Origin: Nymphaea colorata
Taxonomy: Eukaryota > Streptophyta > Magnoliopsida > Nymphaeales > Nymphaeaceae
NCBI RefSeq assembly: GCF_008831285.2
Contig: NC_045140.1
Location: forward strand, 23,144,131 to 23,208,130
Direction of reading: 5' to 3'
DNA length: 64,000 nucleotides
This document shows, piece by piece, positions 49,528-59,560 of the stretch. Numbering within the stretch: the first letter of the stretch is position 1; the number at the start of each line of letters is the position of its first letter. The position numbers and the translations under genes are program-made. A model generated the notes under the pieces. It saw nothing but the letters and a program-made list of their open reading frames with translations. It searched no databases and was not told the origin of the DNA.

Positions 49528-50558
49528 ATGTTTTTTTTTTCTATCATCACTTAGGCGTGTGGGTTCACGTGAATTAAAGGTATATGTTGTTCCCGTCATC
49601 GGAAGATGTTTCCGGTACAAGGAACCCAACTTTACCATGGAACCTCTAGCTTCCGAGATATGCAACTTCAACATCATTTTGTCTTAACTGAAAGCTACCT
49701 TTGGTTTCATATACACCGATAAGGAGGTTGCGCATATATACATATATAAAATAGACTGAATGATGATTGTAATCATACATCAAATTAGCTAGTTGAAAGC
49801 AAATATTGGATGGCTCTGGATAATTTTTCTTTTCATCTGCCTCCACTACGGGTGGCAACTCTGCCCACCACCGCCGATGGTGACCATAGAGTTCCAGCGA
49901 TTGGAGGGTCAGTTTGGTTTCATTCAAATTTAAAGGTTGAATTGTTTAGCCTGTCCCAAAAAAACATCCTGGTTCCGCCTCTAAGTGGGCATTCCACCCA
50001 TTGTAGGGTTGTTCAGGACCCATCCGATGGTGGGTGGCAACGGCCATCCTACTACCTGCCGTCGGCAAGAGAGAGAGATAAAAAATGAGGATGAATTCCA
50101 ACCGTTTGACCACATTCACATAGAGAAATATTTTACCTAATGCATTGTATGAGGTGGTATGTTTCATCACATCCACAGTGGAAATGATTGGATGGAGCTC
50201 AACTGCTCAAAAATATATATATATATAAACATGGATTCCTCAAGATAACCAACCATAAGGTCAGGACGGATGGCCGGTAGAATATATGTGCGTGAGAGAA
50301 AGAGAGAGAAACATGTCACGTGTTTGTCACTTGTCATTTGTCTCCTGCTGCCCGACGTAACAGGTGAAAGGGCAGAAGGGACGTCAGTGGATGGAAGTAT
50401 GAACCGAGAGTCTGCTTTGGATGATTGAATCTCAAGGCGGTTCAGGATCACATGAACTAGAGCTCATGTATGAGATGCATATAGAATCCTTGTCTTATTC
50501 ATAGACCAGAGCGCTTTTCCCGGGATTGTCGGGATGAAGAGAAGCTCCTCCTCCTCCT

Positions 50559-50560
<2 letters not shown>

Positions 50561-50609
<49 letters not shown>
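50561..50609. repeat. (CT)n microsatellite
   Basis: About 23 CT units preceded by CTC triplets. Confidence 0.95.
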
Positions 50610-50611
<2 letters not shown>

Positions 50612-51171
50612 GTTGAAATAATGGATGCTAGCAGCTGTTTATTAATTCGGGGGGCATCTAGATGACATCTCATTTAACCCACTTTTAAGAAATTGTGGTT
50701 TTACGAAAAAAGTTTTGACTGTTTGTTTTGGTAGTACATCCAATGCCCTTTTCTTTTTTACTATAGGGGTCCGCCCGGTTTTTTACTTTCTGTTACTGCA
50801 AAAAAACAAAACAGGTTTTAACCTGATTTGCATTGCTATTCAAATGCCCCCTTAAAGACCGTAATATCAATTTTCAATCACACAAATTGCTAAAGTTGAT
50901 ATGAAAGCTGCTCCTCCTGCTGATCACATTCATGCGATCGCTTTTTGACAGAAACCGCTTACAGCTAGCCATGATTCATGAAGATAGTATCTCAGGGTAT
51001 GACAGCCGCGGGAGATGATTGAATATAAACGAGAGAGAGAGAGAGAAAGAGAGAGAGTGACAGGGGTCGGGGGGGAAGAGGTTATTGTGGTTGTAAATAT
51101 TTCTTATTCACATGGAACTCAAGGTTTACAAAACATACGCATTCAGGTTGGTACCAGCTGTAAATGGACAA

Positions 51172-51514
51172 TTAGTTGTGGATGGGAGATTTTTTGTTTG
51201 CAGACGAGTAGTCCATGTATGTGAAGTCAGCCATGACGGAGCCATTTTGAGCTAGACCGGTTGCATGCAGAACCTTCTCTTCTTTCCAATGTTCACCAGA
51301 CTCAGTCCTTTCCTCCAACAGAACCCTTATCCCTGCAACACAAAAACACAGAAAGATATGGTTTCACTCCTTTGCTTCATAAAAAGAAGCAGCATTCCTC
51401 AGATGTTTCAGTTGTGAGCTCCCTAGTTAATACTGGGCAATCACCTTGGATTGGTGCTGCGTTACTGATCAACAGAAATGCAAGTAAAAAGATTTCCAAC
51501 TTCAACTTAGCCAT
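51172..51514 (-). CDS. RGF/GOLVEN/CLEL-type peptide precursor 9 (subfamily B)
   Basis: Exons 51445-51514 and 51172-51332 with a 112-bp intron (donor GTGATT, acceptor TTGCAG) give 76 aa, the shortest copy. Signal peptide MAKLKLEIFLLAFLLIS, then NAAPIQG; exon 2 starts IRVLLEERTESGEHWKEEK, then GSVMADFTYM and DYSSANKKSPIHN. The SANKK core resembles the Arabidopsis GLV2/RGF9 peptide as I recall it. The Trp in EHWKEEK is shared with genes 3, 10 and 11. Confidence 0.9.
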
Positions 51515-51601
51515 TGCTGATCAAGAGAAATTCGAGCAAAAAAGAAGAAAATGAAAAACTCAATATGGTACTACTATATCAGTTTCCTCTACTTCCCGAC
51601 C

Positions 51602-51656
51602 TCTATATATACGCAGAAATCTTACATCAAAACCAAAAGCAACTGTACGTAGCACC
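51602..51656 (-). promoter_or_regulatory. Core promoter of RGF-like gene 9
   Basis: TATA element tctatatatac (plus-strand text) at 51602-51612. The upstream box is split by a 4-bp insertion (GGTGCTACGTACAGTTGCT on the coding strand); ACAGTTGCT is intact. Confidence 0.7.
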
Positions 51657-51830
51657 GAACAATCACATCAAAACAACCATTGGTTCCAAATGATTCATGG
51701 ATGAAACAAAAATAATGGCGTTAATTCATAATCCAGTCAACCTGATAAATGATAAACAGAAGTCGTATACAGTAGTAACTCATGCAATGAGGTTATAATA
51801 AGATTCTTTCAAGTGAGAAATTGGCGCAAG

Positions 51831-51990
51831 ATCTCAGTGGGTAGTGTCAGTTGCCTGACGGTTTGGGACATGTATGGGTAGTTACTTGTCCCCTTCCCTA
51901 AGTAAAATGAGACACAAGATCATGGATTCATGTGCTCATTCTTGTCTTTAAGAGGACATACAAGTTTGCCTTGCTGCTACTTCCTCAGCA
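51831..51990 (-). promoter_or_regulatory. Conserved upstream block of RGF-like gene 9
   Basis: atctcagtggg, ctgacggtttgggacatgta, aaatgagacacaagatcatg and gattcatgtgctc in the shared order. Confidence 0.75.
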
Positions 51991-52027
51991 ACGGGGGCCA
52001 CTAGAATAGGCAAACCCCCACCTCACA

Positions 52028-52051
52028 AATATATATATATATATATATATA

Positions 52052-52114
<63 letters not shown>
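52028..52114. repeat. Compound (AT)n A(n) (AT)n (AG)n microsatellite
   Basis: Two AT tracts separated by an A run, followed by about 16 AG units. Confidence 0.95.
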
Positions 52115-52115
<1 letters not shown>

Positions 52116-52556
52116 CTTTCAAATTTATAACATGTACAATCAACAAATACTTAAACATCTAATAACCATACCATTTTTTTGGACCTTAATCTAATTAAAT
52201 TCTTTTAGGTGCATTTTTCAGCCTATCATAGATGGAGTGACCATTCTTTAGGGGTCGTTTATCAAAGTATTTCATGAATCTGTCTAAAGATTGAACAGAT
52301 TCGTAGACAATTATAGTTTCTATATCTTTTAACTTTAATAAAACACTTACATTCAACTATCAAACTATCCTTAAAGGTAAAGCTATTGATTTATTCCAAA
52401 TTGTAAGTAAAGGAGTCCGTTTCAACTGGGCTGAGATCTGACGGGATGGATGCAGAGTCAGTATTGTATGTCCCCACCTTGACCGTTCCAAGTGGGCTGA
52501 GACCTGAGTGGATGCAGAATCGGTATTTTATGTCCCACCTTGACTTGTGGACGCTT

Positions 52557-52655
52557 CTCTTGGATCTAGCGAGGCAGTCTCTGAACCACCCAGAATTGCC
52601 TTGGCTGCATTAATCAGGTTCTGGCCCAGTCCCCAAAGATCCAGTCAAACACATA
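52557..52655 (-). repeat. Distal duplicated block, gene 9 unit
   Basis: cttggatctagcgaggcagt, ctctgaaccacccagaattg, ccttggctgcat; collinear with 20020 and 42377. Confidence 0.65.
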
Positions 52656-54508
52656 CATGTTTGACCCAATCTCATTCCCCGTAAAATACATATATCATCG
52701 CCATCAAGTAAAGTCGCATATATACATCCTCGGATTTGTTGATGTGATTCTTTTCCAAGTCAAAGATCCCAAGAGCTAAAAAGTACAAACTTGGGACATT
52801 GTGATCCTTTTTGATCCATGGTATTGTTTAAGATGGCTCAACTGCATTTTTGATAAAATATCAAATAAAGTGCATTAATGATGAAAAGGTTATTCTACCA
52901 GGTGAGAAAATAATTCCCACATACGTCTCTGAACAAACAAGGAATAGGGAATTCAGGGAGGTGGAATGAGAAAGTGATTAGAAAGAAATCGATGTAAGTT
53001 TTATTTTAAAAAATTTAACTTCTTGTTCAGGGAGGTGGAATCTCAAGCATGTGACTACCCTGGGATACATGCACATGAAGTGGGGCTTCATGCTGCTGCA
53101 ATAGTGATGCCATCATTAGCAGCATTTGAACCGGGATATTGTAAGCAACAGTTCGAGCTCGGTTTGGATCCAAGGAGTCGGAATCGGGTTTGGATTTGGA
53201 TTTTTGTATCTGAAAGGTTATGTGAGATCCACTTTTACGTGCAATCGGGTCGGATTCTTATTGAAATTTGAACTCGGATTCTGTATCAGATGCCTAATTG
53301 AAGGGTTTTGCTATGCACGAAGTTGATGGCACATCACGAGTTCAAATCCCACGATTGTGCATCCCAAACAAAAAAATAAATGTGCATCTAACCTTTCATC
53401 ACCTTCTCTCCCCTCTTCACCTAAGAAAGTAAAATAAAACCGAAAATAAAAAAAAAAAATCAGAAAACCGCCTATAACATAAAACCCTTATATCTTGGTT
53501 TGTTTCGCTTCAACCGGGTCTCACTTGCTACCATTTGCAGCAGCAAGCATAACAATTATTATGGGATTCGAACCTCAAATCCCTTTAAGTATGAAAAAAT
53601 AAAAATTACATGAGAATAAAGGGCCAATCTAAACATTTAATTAATTGGATCAACGGGCTTGGATTCGATATGTCTATGTGGTAACGTTTAGTGGTGGATG
53701 GTTAAAAATAATAATATGGGGCTTAAACTTGCCTTCTCTCAAATAATTAGTCAGGACGTTTAGATCCAGATCTGGCAGACTTTAGAATGTGATCCAACCC
53801 AAATATCCTTTTGATGACATAGAGGCGCTTTTGCTTTTTTACCTTAAGTACAAGCAGCTTTTTGTTTTTTTTTTTTTTTTTTTTTTAATTCGCAAGCTAG
53901 GGTTAAGCACGTCTACCATATAACCTTAAAAGATGTATTTCTATATAGGAATGTAATTGCGTCGGATTTATCCAACTACTCATTCGATATCTATTCGTTA
54001 AGTCGGATCTGGTAAAGAGATTTGAATTGGATTATTAGTTCGATCTCGAATTTGCATGCAACTTCATAACTGGACATCATATCTGACTGGGATCCAATAA
54101 AAATCCAACCTTGTTACCTATAAACGTCAAACTTATGTTAGTTTGATCTGAATTCTGTTTCAAAAATTGTGTTTAAATTTGAGTATGGATCTGAATACTA
54201 TTGCATAGATTCTAAGCAGGCCAAATTCCACAAGAGCTGGATTAGCTAGAGACACTCGGCTCACTTATGAGGGTTGTCTGATGGTTGAGAAAAAAAAAAA
54301 AAAAAAGGAGAACAGTGACTAACCTTTTCATCATCTAATATTAGCTCACACATTTTCCTCATTGTTTTTCTTTCAACCGTCTATCACAATAGATCAAATG
54401 GCCCTTATAAGTGAGGGGCATGACTCTAAATAGCCTAAGTCACTATTTACCGTCCATAATATTGGAACAGACGATTAGATGGCTGACTGAATCTGAAACT
54501 CTAGAGTC

Positions 54509-54617
54509 AAACCATTCTTGGATTCAGTTAGGGTTCATGAACCTGATTAATACAAGTTTTTTTTCAGAGGCAAAAACCATTCTTGGATTCAGTTAGGGTT
54601 CATGAACCTGATTAATA
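54509..54617. repeat. Direct duplication of about 44 bp, spaced 65 bp
   Basis: aaaccattcttggattcagt followed by tagggttcatgaacctgatt occurs at 54509 and 54574 without mismatch, so the event is recent. Confidence 0.92.
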
Positions 54618-55091
54618 TGGACAGCTGAAGGGCCCGTCCAGCCATCCTTGGATGTCTTTCGGAAATTCAACTTTATGAATGAGATCAGAATGTGTAGATT
54701 TACATGTCTGAAACAAAATCAACCAAATCCGATGTGCTTATATGGTTTTATAAACCCCTGTTTTTGAAGAATATAACGCTGTTGTCTTTTGTTCCTTACA
54801 AAATTTGATCTACCTACCATCTGTCTTTTACTACCTTTTTATGCAGACAGATTTGGAGATTTTCCATTCATGATTTCAAAAAGCTGGCGGAAAGATCGCC
54901 AAACCGGTAGAAAGCCAGAGGATGGCTGATAAAGTCGAAAGGCATAAACATCTATACAACCCAAGGCCTGAGGGTGTAATATGCACAGCATTTCCTTTAT
55001 TCAAGATAGCACTCAAGGCCAACTACAGTGATTACAAAGTATTAGGAGCACTCGAAGCTAAACCACAGTGGTTGCAAAGTAGTGAAGAACA

Positions 55092-55405
55092 TTAGTTGTG
55101 AATGGGAGATTTCTTTGCTTCAGGTGAATAGTCCATGTCTGTGAGGTAAGGTAACTCTGAGTGTGAAAGGCGATTTTCTCGAGCTGCTTTCCGACAGTTC
55201 ATTTGCTTCCAACACAGGTCGGCCTTAACTTCATGCACGGGTACCCTTATCCCTACAGTAAACAAAAATGTTTTACTTTTCGCACCATGAAACGAAGTGA
55301 ATTTCAGTACTGAATAACAGTTGCTTGCTCACCTTGGATTGATGTTGCATACATCAGCAGAAGTGCAAGTAAGAAAATGTCCATCTTCAACTTCCTGTCT
55401 GCCAT
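55092..55405 (-). CDS. RGF/GOLVEN/CLEL-type peptide precursor 10 (subfamily B, divergent propeptide)
   Basis: Exons 55333-55405 and 55092-55252 with an 80-bp intron (donor GTGAGC, acceptor CTGTAG) give 77 aa. Signal peptide MADRKLKMDIFLLALLLMYA, then TSIQG; exon 2 starts IRVPVHEVKADLCWKQMNCR, then KAARENRLSHSELPYLTDM and DYSPEAKKSPIHN. It lacks the MADFT segment of other B members, has two Cys (CWKQMNC), and carries a basic ARENRLS run that could be a subtilase site. Position 5 is Glu, the only acidic residue there in the array. Confidence 0.88.
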
Positions 55406-55510
55406 TTCAAAGAAGAGTAAGAGTAAGGAAGAGCCAAACAGTAAGAGGAAGAGGGAGGAGAAAGGAGAAGAAAAGTTGGGATGATATGTTTCCTTGCCCC
55501 AGCAACCCAC

Positions 55511-55541
55511 TTATATACAAGAGCAGGGAGCAACTGTACCC
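55511..55541 (-). promoter_or_regulatory. Core promoter of RGF-like gene 10
   Basis: TATA element ttatatac (plus-strand text) at 55511-55518 and box GGGTACAGTTGCT (coding strand) at 55529-55541, with the CAGTTG core intact. Confidence 0.7.
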
Positions 55542-55711
55542 ACTGAAAGTGCCCATTACTGTTCCAAGGAGACTTTGATAATCAGCACCAACACTTCATT
55601 TTCATTCACCTGACAGCATCAAAATGGATCAACTTTGCTACTTGATCAAGTTAACACAATGCAGAAACGATTTCTTTTGCATTGCAAGTGAATTTATGTA
55701 AAAGCAGGCGA

Positions 55712-55868
55712 ATGGTTTCGGTCGTTTTTAGTTCGAGACATTTACGTGGCAGTTATTGGTTTCCTTTCACCGTAAAATGAGACACAAGGTCATGGAACCA
55801 TGTGCTTCTTTTTGCTTTCAGAGACACATTTGCCTGCACATGCTGGTACTACCAGAGAAATGGGGGCC
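55712..55868 (-). promoter_or_regulatory. Conserved upstream block of RGF-like gene 10
   Basis: gttcgagacatttacgtggc, aaatgagacacaaggtcatg, aaccatgtgcttc, cagagacacat, gcacatgctggtactacc. It is nearly the mirror match of the block of gene 11, placing these two as close relatives. Confidence 0.78.
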
Positions 55869-57561
55869 ATGCTTGTGTAAATGTAAGCTATCAATAATAA
55901 CATCGTTGCATTATGATTCTAGTAGAAATTTGGTTACGAGCCAACTTCTACAGCCAACATGAACCCCTGTCAAACAACCAAGGGTTTCTGCGAAACATAA
56001 TAAAATGTTTGAAAGATGATTGACAATTATACATTTAGCTTTGGATTACCTAGGAAAGCAGAGAAAAAAGAAAAAAGAATGTTCGAGTACGCTGTAAGAT
56101 TAAACTTCTATCAGTTTTCCAGTATAAGGGAGTGTGCCTGAAAAGCTCTTGTTGAGAAGAGGTCAAGAGCCTAAGCAAGAACATTCAAATGGGCCTCGAC
56201 ACAAAAATCATGCTTTGGTTGTGACCTTGGTCTAACCTTTCTCTTATATTTAGTCATGCGGTTCCCTTGACGAAGACTAAAAACCACCTTAGCCTCAGTC
56301 CAATCACACCTCAACCCGAGTCCGCAGAAATTGCAGATAATTAAGGCAAGTATGTCCTAGACATATACCCAACAAGGATCAACATGTGAAAGTACTGAAA
56401 TTATGCGACTACACCACATGGTTCGCCAGATCTGGTCCTTGCCAAGGTCAGATTCACGGTGCATACAATACAAAGCCAAGAGGAGGCCTATTTACGCCCC
56501 CTGGTCCTAGTGCAGTGATACTCCCAAGTGTTTCAATTTGTTCGAACACCAACCTGCACCACAATTTCCTTGAAAGTGGTTAGAAGCTTTTTATAAAGAA
56601 TAAAACAAATTATACAATATATGCCCAATTGGCATAGGTACACGCACTCTGCTTGGTCCCTTCACTAGGGCTTTCGACACAACTTTTTTGAGGATATGAT
56701 ATACAGCAAATACATGCCCAATTGGCGTAGATACTACTCACTCTGCTTGGTCCCTTTTCTAGGGCTCTTGACACAACTTTCTTGGTAATATGATATACAG
56801 AAAATATACGACCAATTGGCATAGAAACTACTCTCTCTGCTTGGTCCATTCACTACGGCTTTCGACACAACTTTCTTGAGGATAATATACAGAAAATTGT
56901 GGTAATCTCTTGAAGTAGTTTTGAGTGCTCTGGCGAAGGCCTTACATTGTCCAGATGGAACATGGACCATGTGAATAAAGAAGGTTATATATGTACATGT
57001 TCTCTAATAAGGAGAAACAGCGGACATTTCATGCAAAGTATATTACATTTTTGTGCCACAATTAGTGAGCCATTTGTGATGACATGGAAGCGAATCTGAT
57101 AAATGAAGCAAACGACACGTAAAGTAGGTCAAAAGTTCCTCTCCATCCTTAGCCACATAAGCATAGACCTGATGGTAGACCTTCTATGGGTGTCCGTGTG
57201 TGCTTTGTAATAAGGAGAAACTGCACATACTCTTGTGAGATCAGCCTTGGATTTTAAAAAAGCGTGTGCTGATAGATAACACGCAGAGATGTGCTTCTGT
57301 GCATATCTAGTTGCCAGATTTGAAATTGAGTATTAGTTGAAGATTTCATTGGAACTTACAGGTGATGATCATATATAAATACCTAGATCGTATTCTTCTA
57401 GCAACTCCTCCATATTTGGGAGATACTTTGGCTAATTTAAATAAAGAACAAACCTCTTCCAATTATTTGCTTTCACATGCCTGATGATCCAACTCATAGA
57501 GATGTTTAATGCTGAAACAATTTTCATAAGCTGCTACCAAACTTAAATGGACACTGGTACC
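55869..57561. other. Intergenic, no gene seen
   Basis: Holds the 94-bp triple repeat described separately; otherwise no recognisable content. Confidence 0.55.
56621..56897. repeat. Tandem repeat, three copies of a 93-94 bp unit
   Basis: Units begin at about 56621 (atgcccaattgg), 56714 and 56808. Each contains ctctgcttggtcc, ggct.t.gacacaactt and a tatacag motif. Divergence between copies is moderate, and the period close to 31 codons keeps a frame open on the minus strand. Confidence 0.92.
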
Positions 57562-59448
57562 TCACCAGTAATCGTTACAAGAACAAGTGCCTTCTCTGAA
57601 CAAATGGAATCGACTGCGGTCCCGCACTATGATATCACGCTTTACAATTTTTGAGATCAACTTTGTAGCAACATGGCAGTCATTACAGACACGAAGATTC
57701 TTAACAATTCGAATAGGAGTGCCTTCACTGGTACTAATGAGCGCAAAAGCAATTGCCAACTTCTCACTATGTGTGGAAAGAGCGTTTCTTTTTCTTCTTC
57801 GTCTATGCTATGTGTCACTAAATCTGTGTTGGGAGTATAACCAGCAAGTTTCAGCTTCACACGTAACTCGGCAACCATAGAGTATATCTTCTCAGACTCA
57901 GGATGGGACTTGTCCCCCATTAAGAATTCATAGACAGTATTATCTATTTCAATCCAACTGCATCCTGGGGTTTTCACTACTCTTTTCTCCTTCATCATCA
58001 ACCTACATCTAGCAGCATCATCGAGTCTACCCACAGAAGCATACACATTTGCAAGGTAAACATAGCTACCTGAGTGTTCCGAGTCCAACTCAAGTATTTT
58101 CTGCACAACCCACTGTCCCCGATGGATATCCTTATGAATGCGGCAGCCCCCTAAAACTGCACCCCATATGATAACATTTGGTGCTATTGGCATAGAATCG
58201 ATCAAGTCTACAGCCTCATCTAGACGCCCTGCTCTGCTTAGAAGATCAACTACGCAACCATAATGTTCTATCTTGGGCGTAATCTGGTACTCCCTGCTCA
58301 TAAGGTTAAAGAAGTGCATTCCTTCATCAACCAATCCAGCATGGGTGCATGCGACAGTACGCCCATGAAAGTTATGTCATTGGGCCTCATGCCACACCTG
58401 CTCATTTCCCAGAAATACTTGAAAGCTTCATCAGCATGACCGTGCATTGCCAGCCCAGCAATTATAATGCTCCATGAGATTACATCTCTCTCTACCATCT
58501 CACTGAACACTCTGCATGAACTTTAATGCATCCACATTTGGCATACATGTCTGCAAGTGCATTACCAAGAAACAAGCTCAGTTGCATTCGAACTTTGTTG
58601 ATGTAGCGATCAATCCACTTCCCCAAGTCCAGAGCTCCAAGATGAGCACACGCTGATAAAACACTTACAAAAGTAACTTCATCAGGCTTCACTCTCTCCA
58701 CCTGCATTTGGCGAAACAGCGCAATGGCATCCACAAACTTCTCATTTTGGCATACCCTGCAATGATCGTATTCCAAGCAACAACATTCCTCTCCGGCATG
58801 TCATCAAAGAACCTCCGTGCAGTCACAGTATCACCTACCCTAGTGTAACCAGCAATCATGGCCGACCAAGAGACCATATTCTTCTCCGGCATCCGATCGA
58901 ACATTTCCCTCGCCCTATCGACATCCCCACACAGCGAAAACCCAGCAACCGTGGTATTCCAAGAAACGACATCCCTACCGTCATTTCATCGAACAATTGC
59001 CCTGCGGTCTTCGGATCACCAAACTTGAAGTACATGTCGACCAGAGAATTGCGAACAAAAAGATTAGACTTGAACCCTTTCTTGAGAACGAACCCATGAA
59101 CTCTTTGCCCTCCACGACTGCGACGAGCCCCGCGCACGCCTTGAGAACGGAAGTGAAGGTGTACTCATCGGCTTCGGCCGCACCCAGCTCGTTAAAGTAG
59201 CGGACCACATCTCCCCAGCAATGATTCTGTGCGCAGGACTTGAGGATGGTGTTCCAGGCGAAGATGTTAGGAGCAGGAAGACCACCGAAGACGAAGGCGG
59301 CGTGCGGGAGCCTGGAGAAAGCGGCATAGAGGCCGATAAGCTTGACGGCGATAAAGTTGGTGGTGGTGGGGTTGGAGAGTGTGTGGTTTGTGAGGAGATG
59401 GGCGTGAAGCTGCTGGAGATGGACTAAGGAGGAGCACCGAAGGAGCAT
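57562..59448 (-). pseudogene. DYW-type PPR protein gene with six frameshifts (pseudogene or assembly errors)
   Basis: Reading the minus strand across frames gives one coherent PLS-class PPR protein of about 625 aa. It runs from MLLRCSSLVHLQQLHAHLL through repeats such as NSLVDMYFKFGDPKTAGQLF and ALADMYAKCGCIK, the E region (PGCSWIEIDNTVYEFLMGDK), and a DYW deaminase end with CNDCH and GTCSCNDYW. Frames change near 59100, 58978, 58749, 58523, 58350 and 57770. Each is repaired by adding one base, for instance CACAT for CACCAT inside the HSE zinc/catalytic motif near 57770. No in-frame stop from a substitution is seen. Six 1-nt losses without other decay could be recent pseudogenisation or uncorrected long-read deletions. 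A functional copy would do C-to-U RNA editing in organelles. Start taken at 59448. Confidence 0.85.
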
Positions 59449-59560
59449 GGAGATGACCCATTGCTTCTTGCCCGTGATGGTGGCATTGTGCGGAGAGTGT
59501 GCCAGAGTTCAAATTTTCAAAATTTTGGTGGGATTCTTGGCTTGGTGCCGCTTGCCACAA

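Larger units (their letters stand above)
47879..51171. other. Intergenic, no gene seen
   Basis: Contains a far-distal core (gcacatgaatgtggggtt, 48391-48414), a dispersed repeat (about 48750-49110), a possible MITE (49241-49527) and a (CT)n tract. No coding gene. Confidence 0.5.
51991..55091. other. Intergenic, no gene seen
   Basis: Contains a long compound microsatellite, a distal block of the gene 9 unit with a preceding 65-bp local duplication (gtgggctgag at about 52427 and 52492), a far-distal core near 53068, a dispersed repeat (about 53960-54220) and a 65-bp-spaced direct duplication near 54.5 kb. Confidence 0.5.

Noticed and set aside
53300-53360. tRNA-like B box (gagttcaaatccca)
   Set aside because: No matching A box or cloverleaf arms; at most a remnant of a tRNA-derived SINE.
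56610-56970. Minus-strand ORFs of 78-79 codons over the 94-bp repeat as a repeat protein
   Set aside because: The frame is open by the repeat period only; there is no start context, homologous domain or flanking gene structure.
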